20,668 nt of DNA from CAZZKF01 sp964654995 (lineage in GTDB: Bacteria; Pseudomonadota; Alphaproteobacteria; CAZZKF01): the NCBI GenBank assembly GCA_964654995.1, contig CAZZKF010000044.1, forward strand, positions 1 through 20,668. The letters run 5' to 3'. The notes beneath the pieces were generated by a model. It did not search any database, was not told where the DNA came from, and saw only the letters and a program-made list of their open reading frames with translations. A program made the translations under genes and the position numbers. Position 1 is the first letter of the stretch. Every line of letters begins with the position of its first letter. Positions 6,510 to 14,613 of the stretch are shown piece after piece.

Positions 6510-8048
6510 ATGGCCGTCCCCGTGGTTGCCGATACGAAGCCGAAGGCCGTCGGGCTGGAGGCGGGAAAGGAATATTTCTGGTGTGCCTGCGGGCGTTCAC
6601 GCAGCCAGCCGTTCTGCGACGGCTCGCACCGCGGAACCGACTTCAGCCCTCTGGGCTTCGTCGCCGAGCGGACCGAAGAAGCGCATTTGTGCATGTGCAA
6701 GCACACCGCCAATCCACCTTTTTGCGATGGCGCGCATGCCAGGCTGGCAGATGCCGGCACGAATGCGCCGGCCACCGTCTCGGCCCTGGATTCCGGCCCT
6801 CCGCAGGCGAGCCCGACGCCGGAGGAGCCGTCCGTCCGTTTCATCCACGATCTGGCGCGTTACGGGCTCGACCGCACCGGTCCGCACGGTGAAATGGGAG
6901 CGATGGGCGTGCCCCGGGCCCGGTTGCCGCAGTGGGACGACATTCAGATCCTGCCGGCGCAGTTGGGGCGTAAGCCGCTGATGGATGACGCAGCGGTGGG
7001 AACCGGGCTGGTTATCGGTCCCGGCGCCGCCAAGCCGCTTCACCTCGATATTCCCGTCTTTGTCTCGGACATGAGCTTCGGTGCCCTTTCCGAGGAGGCG
7101 AAAATCGCCCTGGCTCGTGGCGCCGAACTGGCCGGCACCGGTATCTGTTCCGGCGAGGGCGGCATGCTGCCGGAGGAGCAGGCCGAAAACCGGCGCTACC
7201 TTTACGAGCTGGCGACGGCGATGTTCGGATACAGCGAAGACATCCTGTCACGAATTCAGGCGTTTCATTTCAAGGGCGGGCAGGGCGCCAAGACCGGTAC
7301 CGGCGGCCATTTGCCGGGCCACAAGGTGACCGGTAGGATTGCCGAAATCCGCGGTCTTCGCGACGGCGAGGCGGCGGTCTCGCCAGCCGCCTTCAAGGAC
7401 CTCTCGTCGGCCCGCGACTTCGGGGCCTTCGCCGAACGCGTGCGGCAAGTCGGCGGCGGCATCCCGGTGGGCTTCAAGATATCGGCGAACCACATCGAAG
7501 AGGATATCGCCTTCGCTCTCGATGCCGGCGCCGACTATCTGATCGTGGACGGGCGTGGCGGCGGCACCGGTGCCGCGCCGCTGATCTTCCGCGACAATAT
7601 TTCGGTTCCGACGATTCCGGCCCTGGCGCGGGCTCGCCGTTGCCTTGACCAGGCCGGCCGCACCGACGTGACGCTGATCATCACCGGCGGCCTGCGGACG
7701 CCGGCCGATTTCGTCAAGGCCCTGGCCTTGGGGGCCGACGGGATCGCCATCGCCAATTCGGCTCTTCAGGCGGTGGGCTGTGTCGCGGCGCGGATGTGCA
7801 ACACCAACAATTGCCCCGCCGGCATCGCCACCCAAAAGCCGGAGCTGCGAGCCCGGATCGATGTGGCAACATCGGCTGAACGGCTGGCGAGATTTCTCAC
7901 CGCCTCGGTCGAACTCATGAAGGTCCTGGCACGGGCCTGTGGCCACGACCACCTGAATCAGTTCAGTCGTCGTGACATCGCCACCTGGAAAAGAGACATA
8001 GCCGACCTCGCCGGAATTCCCTTTGCCGGAGCCGGCCGCGAAGGCTGA
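6510..8048 (+). CDS. Double-CDGSH iron-sulfur protein fused to FMN-binding glutamate-synthase domain
   Basis: This 512-residue protein begins with two CDGSH motifs, each able to bind a 2Fe-2S cluster: C25, C27, C36, H40 (CACGRSRSQPFCDGSH) and C61, C63, C72, H76 (CMCKHTANPPFCDGAH). After a Pro/Ala linker, residues 110-505 match the FMN/3Fe-4S central domain of the GltB large subunit: KGGQGAKTGTGG at 255-266, the TIM-barrel VDGRGGGTGAAP near 347, and 3Fe-4S ligands C424, C430 and C435 (CNTNNCPAGIATQ). There is no glutaminase domain and no GltD neighbour, so it is not a complete glutamate synthase. It is probably an FMN oxidoreductase with iron-sulfur input; the substrate is unknown. ATG 6510 follows GAGGGAG by seven bases. 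Confidence 0.9.
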   Translation: MAVPVVADTKPKAVGLEAGKEYFWCACGRSRSQPFCDGSHRGTDFSPLGFVAERTEEAHLCMCKHTANPPFCDGAHARLADAGTNAPATVSALDSGPPQASPTPEEPSVRFIHDLARYGLDRTGPHGEMGAMGVPRARLPQWDDIQILPAQLGRKPLMDDAAVGTGLVIGPGAAKPLHLDIPVFVSDMSFGALSEEAKIALARGAELAGTGICSGEGGMLPEEQAENRRYLYELATAMFGYSEDILSRIQAFHFKGGQGAKTGTGGHLPGHKVTGRIAEIRGLRDGEAAVSPAAFKDLSSARDFGAFAERVRQVGGGIPVGFKISANHIEEDIAFALDAGADYLIVDGRGGGTGAAPLIFRDNISVPTIPALARARRCLDQAGRTDVTLIITGGLRTPADFVKALALGADGIAIANSALQAVGCVAARMCNTNNCPAGIATQKPELRARIDVATSAERLARFLTASVELMKVLARACGHDHLNQFSRRDIATWKRDIADLAGIPFAGAGREG

Positions 8049-8061
8049 GGTTGCCCGCGCC

Positions 8062-8088
8062 GCCGCCACCGGAAGCGATGGTGGCGGC
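8062..8088 (+). other. 9-bp GC stem after the CDGSH-glutamate synthase gene
   Basis: GCCGCCACC (8062-8070) pairs with GGTGGCGGC (8080-8088). On the plus strand it is followed by A-rich rather than T-rich sequence, so it is not a classical intrinsic terminator for the gene ending at 8048, but it may still slow polymerase or protect the 3' end. Confidence 0.35.
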
Positions 8089-8090
8089 AC

Positions 8091-8124
8091 AAAAAAGAGG
8101 CTGGAGCGTTGCCGCTCCAGCCTC
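8091..8124 (-). terminator. Strong intrinsic terminator of the large TonB receptor gene
   Basis: On the minus strand GAGGCTGGAGCG pairs perfectly over 12 bp with CGCTCCAGCCTC (8097-8108 with 8113-8124; loop GCAA) and is followed at once by six T (8091-8096). It sits 24 bases after the receptor stop codon. Confidence 0.9.
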
Positions 8125-8147
8125 GTCGTTCCGGGATGTTCCCGATA

Positions 8148-11100
8148 TCAGTTGAACGATGCGTTCACGCCGATAAAGAAGAATCGTCCGATCGGGCTGA
8201 CCGGGAAAGCAAACTCGGTAATGAACGGCTTCTCGTCGGTGAGATTGTTGATACCACCGTAAACCTGAATGCGGTCGTCCACCTGGTAGCTGAACGAAAC
8301 GTCATGGATGAAGGTCCGGCTGGCAATGCCGGCAGGCCCGAAGATGACATCGACGGTCTCGATCTCGACCGCACGCAGGCCCTGCTTGCCGATATACTGG
8401 GTTTGCCAATTGAAGTTGAACGGGCCGCGCCGCACGTTGGCGCGAATATTGCCCGCCCATTCCGGGCGTTGAAGTTCGCCCAGCTCGTTGTCCAGGGCGG
8501 TCGGGTCGGCAGGATCGAAGAAATTATCGAGCTTCAAGACCTTGGTGCCGGAGACGTGAACCGAATACTGGTAGGCGCCCCAGCTTCCCTGGTACAGGGC
8601 CGAGAAATCGATACCGGCGGTATCCAGCGAGGCAAAGTTGACCTGGGTCTGGCGCAGGAACTCGAATCCCAGGAACTGCGGCGATGTCGGGTCCATATTG
8701 CGCTGGAACAATGTGCAGAACTGATTCGGGAAGGCCTCCGAATCGAAACAGTTGTTGACGATATCCTGGGCGCTGACCGCCTGAATGGCGTTGTTGATAA
8801 CGATGTTCCAGTAGTCGGCGGACAGGGTCAGGCCCGAGGTCCAGCGCGGCTGAATGACCGCCCCGACGGTGAAGGTCTTTGCCTCTTCCTCCTTGAGGTT
8901 GGGGTTGCCGCTGGTCACGCCGACGAAACGTGCGGTGAGCGGATCGACGAACCCCTCGGGAATACCGGCCGCCCGGCAGTTGGCCTCGCGGATCGGGCCG
9001 CGCGGATCACCGACCGCGATCAGGGCGTCGATCTCGTTCTGATCACAGGGGTCGATGGGCCGGAAGAAGGCGCCCTGATCGGGTGAGAACAACTCATCGA
9101 TATTGGGTGCCCGAATGGCCACCGAATAGGTGCCGCGGAAGCGGATGTCGCTGACTGGCGTCCATGAGCCGCCGGCCTTCCATGTCACCGTCGAGCCGAC
9201 GGTCGAGTAATTCGAATAGCGCACCGCGGCATCGACGGTCAGGTCTTCGGCAAACGGCTGATCCTTGAGCAGGGGCACCGATATCTCGGCGAAAATCTCC
9301 CAGACGTCGAAGGAGCCGCCGCTGTTCTGAATCAGCGATTCCGAATCGAACACCAGGGAGTTCTGGGCATTGTCGAGATCGGAGACCAGAGTTCCGGCCG
9401 ACGCGTCCGGCGTATCCACGGGGATAACACCGCGGACCAGTGGATCGAAGGTCGAGGTGCTTTTTTCGTCGCGGTATTCGGCGCCCACAGCGAAGCCGAT
9501 GGCGCCGGCAGGCAGAGTCAGAAAGTCCTCGGTATCGCCGGTCATCACCGCCGAAAGAACGATCTGCTCAAGATCGAAAACATTGAGCACGGTCGTGGTG
9601 ACGAAATCGATCGCTTCCTGACTGATGGCACCGCGCCCGCCGAGAATGTTGGCCGGCTTGCAGCTTCCGTCGCCGGGATTGAAGGTAAAGAACCCGGGAT
9701 CGAAGGCGGGAATGCCGAACGGTGTGGTCGGCGGCGGCGTCGGATCGACATCCGAGCGGCAGATCGGGTTGCCGTTTTCGTCCGCAACCACGTCGATGGC
9801 GGCGAACCAGCGGTCGACGATCACCCGGTTGCGGTCGAAGGTTTTCATCTTGAACTTGCCGTAGTTGCCGCTTACCTCGTAGTCCCAGCCGTTCGAGAAG
9901 TTGCCCTTCAGGCCGCCGACAAAGCGGAAGGTCTGGCGCCGGTTCTTGTCGATATTGGGCCCCAAGTCGGCCGGGTCGCGGGTAATGAACAGGCCTTGCG
10001 AGGTGCCCACGGCGGCCAGCGCCGGCGGCAGCTCGGAGGTGATGAAGGGGTTGTCGGGCGCCACCGTCAGCAGGTCCCAGAAGGTGTTCAGCGGGCCGCC
10101 GAAGCGAGAGCGCTGCCAGGCATATTTGAACTCGCCGAAGACCTTGATACTGCTGGTGATTTCGTAGCTGCCGTTGAAGTTGATGGTGACCTTGTCGTCC
10201 TCGGGGATCATGAAGTCTTCGTCGAAGGTATTGGGGACGCCATCGTCACCGAACTGGTTGATGTCGCCGGCAATCAGCCCGTCGCGCAGCGGCCGCACGG
10301 TGCCGTCGTTATCGATGATCCAGCAGCCGCCGATAAAGCCGAAGCCGGGCGGCGAGAAATCAAAGGTGCTGATGAAGCCCTGATAGGAATCCAGGCAGTC
10401 GTCATTGCCGTTGTTGTTGAGATCGACGCCGGTGAGCGAAATGCCGCCGGGAAGGATGACGCCACCGGGAGAGGTCAGCGAGAAATTGGGTTTCTTGCCG
10501 ATGCGACGTGTCGGCGCCGTGGCGGCGCGATTGATCAGGGCTTGCTCGGCGCTGGTGAGCACCGGGTCCGGCTCGTTCGGGAAGGCCAGCCGCCACAGGC
10601 GGATGAAGTCATCAGTTGTCGGGATCCGGAATCCGCGGTCGAAGAAGCCGAAGCATTCGTTGATACCGAACAGATCGCAGGGCGCCTGGTCCGACGAAAA
10701 GGCGGTCGACGGGTCGTAGAACCGGGCGAAATTGGGCGTCGACGTGGGCGTAATGTCGCCCACCTGGAATCGCAGATCCGGATTTGGCAGGTCGTCGGCA
10801 ATACCATTGTTGCGTGAGAACGCACGATCGCCGGCACGAACCGTGGAGCGTCGGGTATAGTCGACGGCGACGGTGAAATTGCCCCGGTCATGGCTGAAGT
10901 TCTTGCCGTAAATGCCGTTGAAGGTGAAGGATTCCCCGTCACCCTGGTCGGAAATGCCGCCGCGGGCGTTCAGCTCCAGCCCTTCGTAATCCGTCTTGAG
11001 GATGAAGTTGACCACACCGGAGACCGCATCGGCACCGTAAATCGCCGAGGCGCCGCCGGTCAGCACCTCGACCCGTTCGATGAGCGCAGTTGGAATGGTG

Positions 11101-11564
11101 CCGATGTCAACCGCCTGGGTGCCGCCGACGCCGGCGACATGACGTCGACCGTTGACCAGCACCAGCGTGCGTTCGACGCCAAGACCGCGCAACTGGAGAA
11201 TGGTCTCACCAACATCGGCGCTGCCGGCGGTTTCACCCGACCCGGTGCCGAAAATTCCGCTGACCGAATTGCTGGCGGTATTGCTGCCCAACAGGGCCGG
11301 AATGTCGTTCAGAACCTCGCCGATATCGGCCTCGCCCGACATTCGCACATCGTCGGCGCTGAGTGATTGAACCGGAACCGGCGCGATGGCGTTGGGATCG
11401 CGCGCAATACGCGTGCCGGTGACCACCACCTCTTCGACGCCTTCGGTTTCGGTTTCCTGTGCCCCTGCCGGCGTAGCTCCCAGAGCAAGCGGCAGTGCAA
11501 ATGAAAGGATCGACGCAGCCGACATTGGGCCGCGCGACTCGGGTCGTGCGCTGAAATGAATCAC
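8148..11564 (-). CDS. Large TonB-dependent outer-membrane receptor (GTG start)
   Basis: This roughly 1138-residue protein is a gated outer-membrane beta-barrel receptor that imports a large or scarce ligand with TonB energy. It has a signal peptide (hydrophobic stretch ASILSFALPLALGATPAGAQ at about 17-36), a TonB box EEVVVTGTRI (44-53), a plug domain with ILQLRGLGVERTLVLVNGRR, and a long barrel ending in the usual GGINNLTDEKPF segment and C-terminal ASFN. GTG at 11564 is preferred because GGGGGG lies six to seven bases upstream; ATG 11525 (Met14) also leaves a full signal peptide but has no ribosome site. At this length it exceeds siderophore receptors of about 700-800 residues and resembles the long receptors of sugar- or peptide-using proteobacteria. 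It ends at its own terminator and appears monocistronic. Confidence 0.9.
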   Translation of the reverse strand: MIHFSARPESRGPMSAASILSFALPLALGATPAGAQETETEGVEEVVVTGTRIARDPNAIAPVPVQSLSADDVRMSGEADIGEVLNDIPALLGSNTASNSVSGIFGTGSGETAGSADVGETILQLRGLGVERTLVLVNGRRHVAGVGGTQAVDIGTIPTALIERVEVLTGGASAIYGADAVSGVVNFILKTDYEGLELNARGGISDQGDGESFTFNGIYGKNFSHDRGNFTVAVDYTRRSTVRAGDRAFSRNNGIADDLPNPDLRFQVGDITPTSTPNFARFYDPSTAFSSDQAPCDLFGINECFGFFDRGFRIPTTDDFIRLWRLAFPNEPDPVLTSAEQALINRAATAPTRRIGKKPNFSLTSPGGVILPGGISLTGVDLNNNGNDDCLDSYQGFISTFDFSPPGFGFIGGCWIIDNDGTVRPLRDGLIAGDINQFGDDGVPNTFDEDFMIPEDDKVTINFNGSYEITSSIKVFGEFKYAWQRSRFGGPLNTFWDLLTVAPDNPFITSELPPALAAVGTSQGLFITRDPADLGPNIDKNRRQTFRFVGGLKGNFSNGWDYEVSGNYGKFKMKTFDRNRVIVDRWFAAIDVVADENGNPICRSDVDPTPPPTTPFGIPAFDPGFFTFNPGDGSCKPANILGGRGAISQEAIDFVTTTVLNVFDLEQIVLSAVMTGDTEDFLTLPAGAIGFAVGAEYRDEKSTSTFDPLVRGVIPVDTPDASAGTLVSDLDNAQNSLVFDSESLIQNSGGSFDVWEIFAEISVPLLKDQPFAEDLTVDAAVRYSNYSTVGSTVTWKAGGSWTPVSDIRFRGTYSVAIRAPNIDELFSPDQGAFFRPIDPCDQNEIDALIAVGDPRGPIREANCRAAGIPEGFVDPLTARFVGVTSGNPNLKEEEAKTFTVGAVIQPRWTSGLTLSADYWNIVINNAIQAVSAQDIVNNCFDSEAFPNQFCTLFQRNMDPTSPQFLGFEFLRQTQVNFASLDTAGIDFSALYQGSWGAYQYSVHVSGTKVLKLDNFFDPADPTALDNELGELQRPEWAGNIRANVRRGPFNFNWQTQYIGKQGLRAVEIETVDVIFGPAGIASRTFIHDVSFSYQVDDRIQVYGGINNLTDEKPFITEFAFPVSPIGRFFFIGVNASFN

Positions 11565-11907
11565 AATTTCCCCCCGCGCAAGTCGTTTGGCGCTCTCTTT
11601 TTCGAGAGACCTCAACCGCTTGCAGCCTAAGCAACTATTCGACTGTTATTGGCTGGAATGAAGCCCCCCTCCAAACAAGTTACAAAGGAATCGGAGAGAC
11701 TTCAACAGTTCAGGGCGGAAAGCGTGAATCCACAGGGCCGGTTCGGTTTGACGAGCATGCTGGTGGCCGTTGTTTTGAGAGTCCGCAAAATATTATTTGA
11801 AACGCGGCGAGAGGACACATTTTTACTGTCCGCAATGCGATTTCCCGCATGCAGGAAGCCATTGTATCGGTCGTTTCGCCGTCCGCCGCCGCCGGCCCGG
11901 CGGCAGG
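11565..11907. other. 343-bp gap between receptor start and ompH-like stop
   Basis: I see no credible gene here. It must hold the promoter for the minus-strand receptor, but no convincing -35/-10 pair stands out. A short AT-rich patch (AAAATATTATTTG at 11787-11799) and a 5-bp hairpin near the receptor ribosome site (11593-11608) are the only visible structure. Confidence 0.4.
11888..11904 (-). terminator. GC palindrome just after the ompH-like gene
   Basis: GCCGCCGG and CCGGCGGC flank one central base (11888-11904), three bases beyond the stop codon on the minus strand. No T run follows, so termination is only possible, not clear. Confidence 0.3.
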
Positions 11908-12468
11908 CTATTTGTCAAGATCGGAGAGATCGAGGGTCAGGGTCGGCAGCTTCTTGTCCAGCTTCTTGATCACTTCCGCGGTGACATCGATCGAATCGAC
12001 GGCAAGTGCGACCTGTGAGCGGTCGAACACGAAATTGGCCTTTTTCTTGTCCATCAGCTCCTGAAGGATGGGGCGAAGCGCCCGGTCAATCTCGTTGTCG
12101 GCGAGCCGCAGGGCCCGCTGCACCATGGCCTGGCGTTCCTCGACCTCCTTGTTGAAAGCCTGGGCGCGGGCATCGACCTCGCGGGCGCGCGCCTGGAACT
12201 GTTGCTGGGTGAGGCTGGCCCGCTCCTTCTGGAGCTTGTCGCTCATCGCCTTGATTTCGTTCTGTTTCTTTTCCAGCTCGGTCTGCAGTCTCTTGCGCAG
12301 GGCCTGAACCTGACGTTGCACGTCCTGGCCGACCAGAGACTGGCTCTGGATACGGGAAATATCGATGATCAGAACGGCCGCCGGCGGCAAGGCCTGGGCC
12401 ACAGCGGCGCCCGGGCCGCCGGTCAGAAGTGCGACCAGCATGGCCGCGACGATCGCAAGTCTTGTCAT
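11908..12468 (-). CDS. OmpH/Skp-family periplasmic chaperone
   Basis: This 186-residue protein has a signal peptide (MTRLAIVAAMLVALL to about AVAQA, residues 1-26), a short strand VLIIDISRIQSQS, a long charged helical region rich in Gln, Lys, Arg and Glu (about 45-130, predicted coiled coil) and a C-terminal strand region. This is the layout of Skp/OmpH, the trimeric jellyfish-shaped holdase that escorts unfolded outer-membrane proteins through the periplasm. Start ATG 12468 follows GGGAAAGA. In most proteobacteria skp lies next to bamA and lpxD; here it lies alone between a ligase and a TonB receptor gene, so it may be a second, specialised copy. It is 180 bp from the ligase stop and probably has its own promoter. 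Confidence 0.8.
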   Translation of the reverse strand: MTRLAIVAAMLVALLTGGPGAAVAQALPPAAVLIIDISRIQSQSLVGQDVQRQVQALRKRLQTELEKKQNEIKAMSDKLQKERASLTQQQFQARAREVDARAQAFNKEVEERQAMVQRALRLADNEIDRALRPILQELMDKKKANFVFDRSQVALAVDSIDVTAEVIKKLDKKLPTLTLDLSDLDK

Positions 12469-12648
12469 TCTTTCCCACCCTGTAAGATGCTTAAGGATCG
12501 GCCCATTCCATTCAAACGCCGCATCATTGGCGAAAGCCGGCCAAAAGACAACGGAAAATATGTGCCTTTGGGCAGCCTGATGAATGCGCAACGCGGACGA
12601 TCATAAAAACCGAATGCGGCGCAATCGTGGCGACGGCGGAACCGGTGT

Positions 12649-14610
12649 CTATCCTGTATCCTGGGCGAAAGCCGCCACCAGCCGCGCCTTGATGATCTTT
12701 CGGGTCGGCGTCATCGGCATTTCCGAGACGGTCTCAAGGCGCTCCGGCAGCTTGTTCTTGGCGATCCCGTGGCTCAGAAGATAGCGGTTGATCTCATCCA
12801 GCGTTGGTTTCGTTCCCTCGGCAACGATCACGCAGCAGGCGCGCTCGCCCAGCACCGGATCGGGAAGGGGAACAATGGCCGCCTGGGCGATCCCGGGATA
12901 TGCCTCCAGCAGCCCCTCGATCTCGCCGGGGTTGAACTTGACACCGCCGCGGTTGATCAGGTCCTTGCTGCGCCCGGTGATATACAGGTTGCCGTCGGCG
13001 TCGATCCGCGCCAGATCGCCGGTGCGGAACCAGCCATCCGGCGTGAAGGCCTCGGCATTTGCCGCGTCATTGTCGAAGTAGCCGGGAAAAACGTTGGCCC
13101 CGCGAACCTGAAGCTGCCCTTCGATGTCGGGGCCGAGCGGATTGCCATCCTCGTCGACGACCCGGATCTCGGTTCCCGGATTGGGCCGGCCGGCGCTTTC
13201 TCCCGCCAGCTCGGGGGGGTCGTCTGGGCGGATATAGGTGGCGGCCTGGGTCTCGGTCATGCCCCAGAGCTGAATGAGCCGGCAGTCGGGCAGGCGTTCG
13301 CGAATTCTGGCGGCCAGATCGGGCCCCAGCCGGCTTCCCGAGAAGATGGCCATGCGCAGGCTGGAGAAGGCTTCACGGTCCAGCAGTCCCTCGGCCAGGC
13401 AGGTGGCGAAATGGGCGGGCGAGGCGATCAATATGCTGGGGCGTGCGCGGGCCACGGTCTCGGCCAGGGCGTCGGCGCGAAAACGCGGCAGGAGCACGCT
13501 GGCGGCACCGATATTCATCGCCATATGCAGGTTGAACAGGCCGAGCAGATGTGAAAAGGGTGCTGCCGAGCAGATCACGTCATCGGCCCGCAGGCCCAGT
13601 TCCGAGGCGCTCAATCGCCCGTTTCCCACCATGTTCTGGGAGGTCAGCGGCACTGCCTTCGGAGCCTGTGTGGTGCCCGAGGTATAAAGCAGCAACAACG
13701 GATCGGACGCTACCGGCGGCGCCAACGGGAACCCCTCGTGATCGGCGTTCTCGACGTCGTCCAGACAGACGGCGCCGGCCGGCGCCGGTCCGGCAACGAT
13801 GACATGATCGAGCCGCGGCAGGTCGTTCTTGAGGGCGCAGATGACCTTGGCCGCTTCGAAGTCGCCGATGCGGGGCTCGCAGATCACCGCGCGCACCCGG
13901 CTGTGGGCCAGCAGGCTCCTGATCTCGCGCTCGCGGTAGGGCAGGTGCACGGTGGTCAGCACCGCGCCGATGGTGGCGGCAGCCAGATAGCCGACAATGT
14001 ATTCGGCTCGGTTGGCAAGCTGAATGGCGATGCCGTCGCCGCGGCGGATCCCGAGGGCGGCAAGGCCGCGGGCCAGGCGGTCGACGCGCTCGGCCAAAGC
14101 CGCAAAGGTCAGTGGTTCGGCATCGGGATCTTCGGTAATGATCGCAGGACGATCGCCGTGCATCCCGGCGTGTCTGGCAAGCAGGGCAGGGAGCGTGGTG
14201 GCGTCCCACCAGCCGTTTTCGACATAGCGGCGCACGTCGGAATCCCGGAAGCGCAAGGTCTGGCGCAGGGCCATGGCATCGTCCGAAAACGACTGCTGTT
14301 CGACCGGATCGACATAGCGCTCGGCCCGCCAGCGCCGCCCGGTGCCGAGCCCGAACAGCTTGCGATACTGATCGGTGCGAAAACGGCGGCGCTCGCTGAC
14401 CACCCGGATGAAGCGCACCTGTTCAGGTGTCAGCCCCAGCCGGGCGGCGATCTCGGCGTCCGACAGGCCGGTGCCGTCGCGTTGGGCCGCAACGCCGTTC
14501 AGGTCGAGGGCGCGCACCGGATCGCCGCGCCGCACCTGACGATTGAGGCTCAACTCGAACACCAAGGGGCCAAAGCTGGCAATCATCTCAGGGGTAACGC
14601 CATAGGCCAT
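12649..14610 (-). CDS. AMP-forming acyl-CoA synthetase with HTH-like N-terminal extension
   Basis: This 653-residue adenylate-forming enzyme should activate a carboxylic acid with ATP and CoA. Core motifs are LLLLYTSGTTQAPKAV (305-320; Gln replaces the usual Gly), LWGMTET (449-454), DGWFRTGDLARID (525-537), GRSKDLINRGGVKFNPGEIE (546-565) and the C-terminal PTRKIIK with likely catalytic K638. The first about 130 residues are extra to the usual fold: residues 49-70 (LSDAEIAARLGLTPEQVRFI) read like a helix-turn-helix, followed by an Arg-rich stretch. The ligase proper opens near VENGWWDATTLPALLARHA (130-148), similar to cyclohexanecarboxylate/medium-chain ligases. The start lies 3 bases after the preceding stop, so it is in an operon with the 4Fe-4S protein. 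The substrate is unknown. Confidence 0.9.
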   Translation of the reverse strand: MAYGVTPEMIASFGPLVFELSLNRQVRRGDPVRALDLNGVAAQRDGTGLSDAEIAARLGLTPEQVRFIRVVSERRRFRTDQYRKLFGLGTGRRWRAERYVDPVEQQSFSDDAMALRQTLRFRDSDVRRYVENGWWDATTLPALLARHAGMHGDRPAIITEDPDAEPLTFAALAERVDRLARGLAALGIRRGDGIAIQLANRAEYIVGYLAAATIGAVLTTVHLPYREREIRSLLAHSRVRAVICEPRIGDFEAAKVICALKNDLPRLDHVIVAGPAPAGAVCLDDVENADHEGFPLAPPVASDPLLLLYTSGTTQAPKAVPLTSQNMVGNGRLSASELGLRADDVICSAAPFSHLLGLFNLHMAMNIGAASVLLPRFRADALAETVARARPSILIASPAHFATCLAEGLLDREAFSSLRMAIFSGSRLGPDLAARIRERLPDCRLIQLWGMTETQAATYIRPDDPPELAGESAGRPNPGTEIRVVDEDGNPLGPDIEGQLQVRGANVFPGYFDNDAANAEAFTPDGWFRTGDLARIDADGNLYITGRSKDLINRGGVKFNPGEIEGLLEAYPGIAQAAIVPLPDPVLGERACCVIVAEGTKPTLDEINRYLLSHGIAKNKLPERLETVSEMPMTPTRKIIKARLVAAFAQDTG

Positions 14611-14613
14611 GGT

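Noticed and set aside
8109..9086. 325-codon plus-strand frame
   Set aside because: Antisense to the large TonB receptor, whose own frame has clear motifs; it also crosses the terminator region.
11649..11969. 106-codon plus-strand frame in the gap before the ompH-like gene
   Set aside because: No ribosome site, basic/Pro-rich sequence without a domain, and it runs into the ompH-like gene.
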